Assembly: GCF_000303155.1 (NCBI RefSeq)
Contig: NC_018719.1
Location: forward strand, 744,001-808,000
Direction: 5' to 3'
DNA: 64,000 nt
Source: Candidatus Nitrososphaera gargensis Ga9.2
GTDB taxonomy: Archaea > Thermoproteota > Nitrososphaeria > Nitrososphaerales > Nitrososphaeraceae
A model generated the notes under the pieces. The model did no database searches and was not told where the DNA came from. It saw nothing but the letters and a program-made list of their open reading frames with translations. The position numbers and the translations under genes were made by a program. This document shows, in pieces, positions 62,667 to 64,000 of this stretch (within the stretch, counting starts at the first letter, position 1; every line of letters starts with the position of its first letter).

Positions 62667-63377
62667 TCAACTGATAATAATGCTTTCCACTATCTTGGGG
62701 ATCTCTGACAAATGCGCCACAGTGTATGTGGCATACTCGCACTTTTGCGCAGGCATCTGCAGTGCAAAAAGTGAGTTGGTGACCCTTATCGTAGTCATGC
62801 CTAGTGTATTGGCCGGGCAGATGTCTGTATCGAGCCTGTCGCCCACCATTATGCATTCATGTGCAGGACGCCCCGCCTGCTTTAGTGCAAGCTCGAAAAT
62901 TCGAGGATCAGGTTTTTTCAATTTCACAATAGAGGATATCGTCTGCACTTTGAAGAACCGGCCAAGCCCAGATTTCTCTAGCAATTCTTGAATGTCTTCT
63001 GACTGGTTGGCTATTAATCCCATTTCGCAGTGTTTTGAGAGCGCCTGCAGAGTGGGCTCGGCATCATCGAAAAGGCGAAACAGGTCGCGCCTGCCCTGCT
63101 TTATCTGGGACTCAAGCCTGGATGCGATAACCTTATCATAGCCCTGAGGCGACAGCATTCTGCAGACCTCTATTACCAACTCTCTGACGCTGCCATGGCC
63201 TATCTTGCGATCGCGGATAATGCTGTCACGAACGGCACGGTAATTGCGCTGGTCTATCCGTGCTCCAAAGCCGTTCAGCAGTTCAAGAAACTTTTGGTCA
63301 AAGTGGGCGATAAAGTCCCACTCGTCAACTAAGGTCTGGCCCAGATCAAAGAACACAAACGGCCTATGCATCCCCAC
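62667..63377 (-). CDS. HAD-superfamily phosphatase-like protein
   Basis: 236 residues. Motif I FVFFDLGQTLVDE has the nucleophile Asp but Gly in place of the second Asp of DxDxT, an exchange seen in some HAD subgroups. Motif II MGLIANQSED (Asn/Ser), motif III KLKKPDPRIF and motif IV IMVGDRLDTDI are normal. The cap is a helical C1-type insert after motif I. Substrate unknown, possibly a phosphoglycolate-like or nucleotide phosphate. Leftward, ending nine bases after the start of the Mpo1-like gene. Confidence 0.88.
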   Translation of the reverse strand: MGMHRPFVFFDLGQTLVDEWDFIAHFDQKFLELLNGFGARIDQRNYRAVRDSIIRDRKIGHGSVRELVIEVCRMLSPQGYDKVIASRLESQIKQGRRDLFRLFDDAEPTLQALSKHCEMGLIANQSEDIQELLEKSGLGRFFKVQTISSIVKLKKPDPRIFELALKQAGRPAHECIMVGDRLDTDICPANTLGMTTIRVTNSLFALQMPAQKCEYATYTVAHLSEIPKIVESIIIS

Positions 63378-63424
63378 AGATCAGAGCATATGCCGCCGTT
63401 ATTCTGCCTTTCTGCCTAGACAGG

Positions 63425-63715
63425 AACACTGCGAACTACCTCCGAATAAGTTTGGGAGTCTAATTCCTGCTTCTGCGATTCACCTAGAATCTCTGCAGAC
63501 GTAACTTCCCGGCATCCCACTGGTAGCAACAATTGCAAGCCTTTCTGTTTGATATTTTGACTTGCATTGTAATCCCTATCGATTAGCCGCCCACATTTGG
63601 CACATCTATGGGTACGCATTGCCAGCATCTTTGGCACTTTATTTTTAGATTTGCTGCAATTAACAGAGGTACTATATGATGGCACTTCAACTACGAGCTT
63701 AGCCTTGTATTATAA
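63425..63715 (-). pseudogene. tnpB: TnpB C-terminal remnant with right end
   Basis: From 63715: ML, TAA, YKAKLVVEVPSYSTSVNC, then SKSKNKVPKMLAMRTHRCAK CG, LIDRDYNASQNIKQKGL. It matches the end of the TnpB at 59337-60467, but the first zinc pair is damaged (CSKS for CSRC). The right end near 63440-63455 reads, on this strand, CTCCCAAACTTATTCGGAG followed by GTAGTTCGC. Confidence 0.8.
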
Positions 63716-63904
63716 CATCTGTTTGAATAATTATTTGGGAAAATCACTTTCTACGAGCGTCTAATGCACCAAAACCGTTGCGTAACTTGTTGCATAGTCG
63801 CCCATCTTCAGATTAGCTCTAAAATTACACAAACACTAAACTTTTTCTTCAGGTTTCATGGAGTATTACTAATAATTTTTCCGACTTTATTATTTGTAAT
63901 ATCA
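63716..63904. other. Intergenic, no gene recognised
   Basis: AT-rich spacer between the TnpB remnant and the second ISH3-type element. No recognisable frame. Confidence 0.5.
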
Positions 63905-64000
63905 GTACCTGGCAATTAGCCACCATCAATTATAACTGACCTGCTGTTTTTGATCTGTACCGAGTACACCGCGCCGTATTTCTGCTCCAGTCCCAGCCGC
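63905..64000. mobile_element. Second copy of the ISH3-type element, cut by the window edge
   Basis: Bases 63905-64000 equal 22941-23036 at every position (the preceding ATCA also agrees). This is the 3' end of the leftward transposase gene; the rest lies beyond the window. Confidence 0.95.

Noticed and set aside
1-64000. CRISPR arrays, rRNA and tRNA genes
   Set aside because: No regularly spaced repeats and no rRNA- or T-arm-like sequence noticed by eye; a covariance-model scan would be needed to exclude a tRNA.

Overview
The window looks like a chromosomal segment of an ammonia-oxidising archaeon of the Nitrososphaera type (Nitrososphaerota/Thaumarchaeota). Pointers are a secreted protein ending in a PEFG-type sorting tail, archaellum genes in the thaumarchaeal order, a PhoU/Pst cluster, thaumarchaeal-style sensor kinases, a MEDS-domain protein, many tiny zinc-ribbon proteins, TTG/GTG starts and short leaders. 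The assignment rests on protein families, not on rRNA; no rRNA or tRNA gene was recognised.

Left part (1 to about 36 kb) is gene-poor and strongly remodelled. It holds a PEFG protein whose 3' end is duplicated exactly around a 3.3-kb island (IS66 remnant, AbrB/MazF-type toxin-antitoxin pair, an IS with one amber codon). It also holds two orphan histidine kinases, an orphan receiver protein, a Dps-like ferritin, and a phosphate uptake cluster in which PstS and PstC are one polypeptide (pstSC-pstA-pstB, then a TnpB element, then phoU). An ISH3-type element is inserted in a MEDS-domain gene, and a coiled-coil/Lys-rich gene is duplicated with its 3' flank. Broken genes are frequent: IS66, a DDE transposase, TnpB remnants, a DUF6659-like gene, a thiamine-binding protein, a winged-helix regulator and a cysteine-rich secreted protein.

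Middle part (36.7 to 53.3 kb) is compact and intact: a TrmB-like regulator divergent from the archaellum operon arlB-arlCDE/X-like-arlG-arlF-arlH-arlJ-arlI, which converges with a chemotaxis operon read leftwards (mcp-mcp-cheW-cheY-cheB-cheA-cheC-cheD-cheR). The stop codons of arlI and cheR overlap. Together these encode a rotary surface filament and the signalling that controls it, with two receptors that have no membrane segment.

Right part (53.5 to 64 kb) mixes housekeeping genes with IS200/IS605-family (IS1341-like) TnpB elements that lack a TnpA transposase: small secreted proteins, a HExxH protein paralogous to one at 4.6 kb, ATP sulfurylase and APS/PAPS reductase for sulfate assimilation, an AIR-synthase/SelD-like protein, a HIT protein and a HAD phosphatase. 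The window ends inside a second copy of the ISH3-type element, identical to the first over the 100 bases visible.
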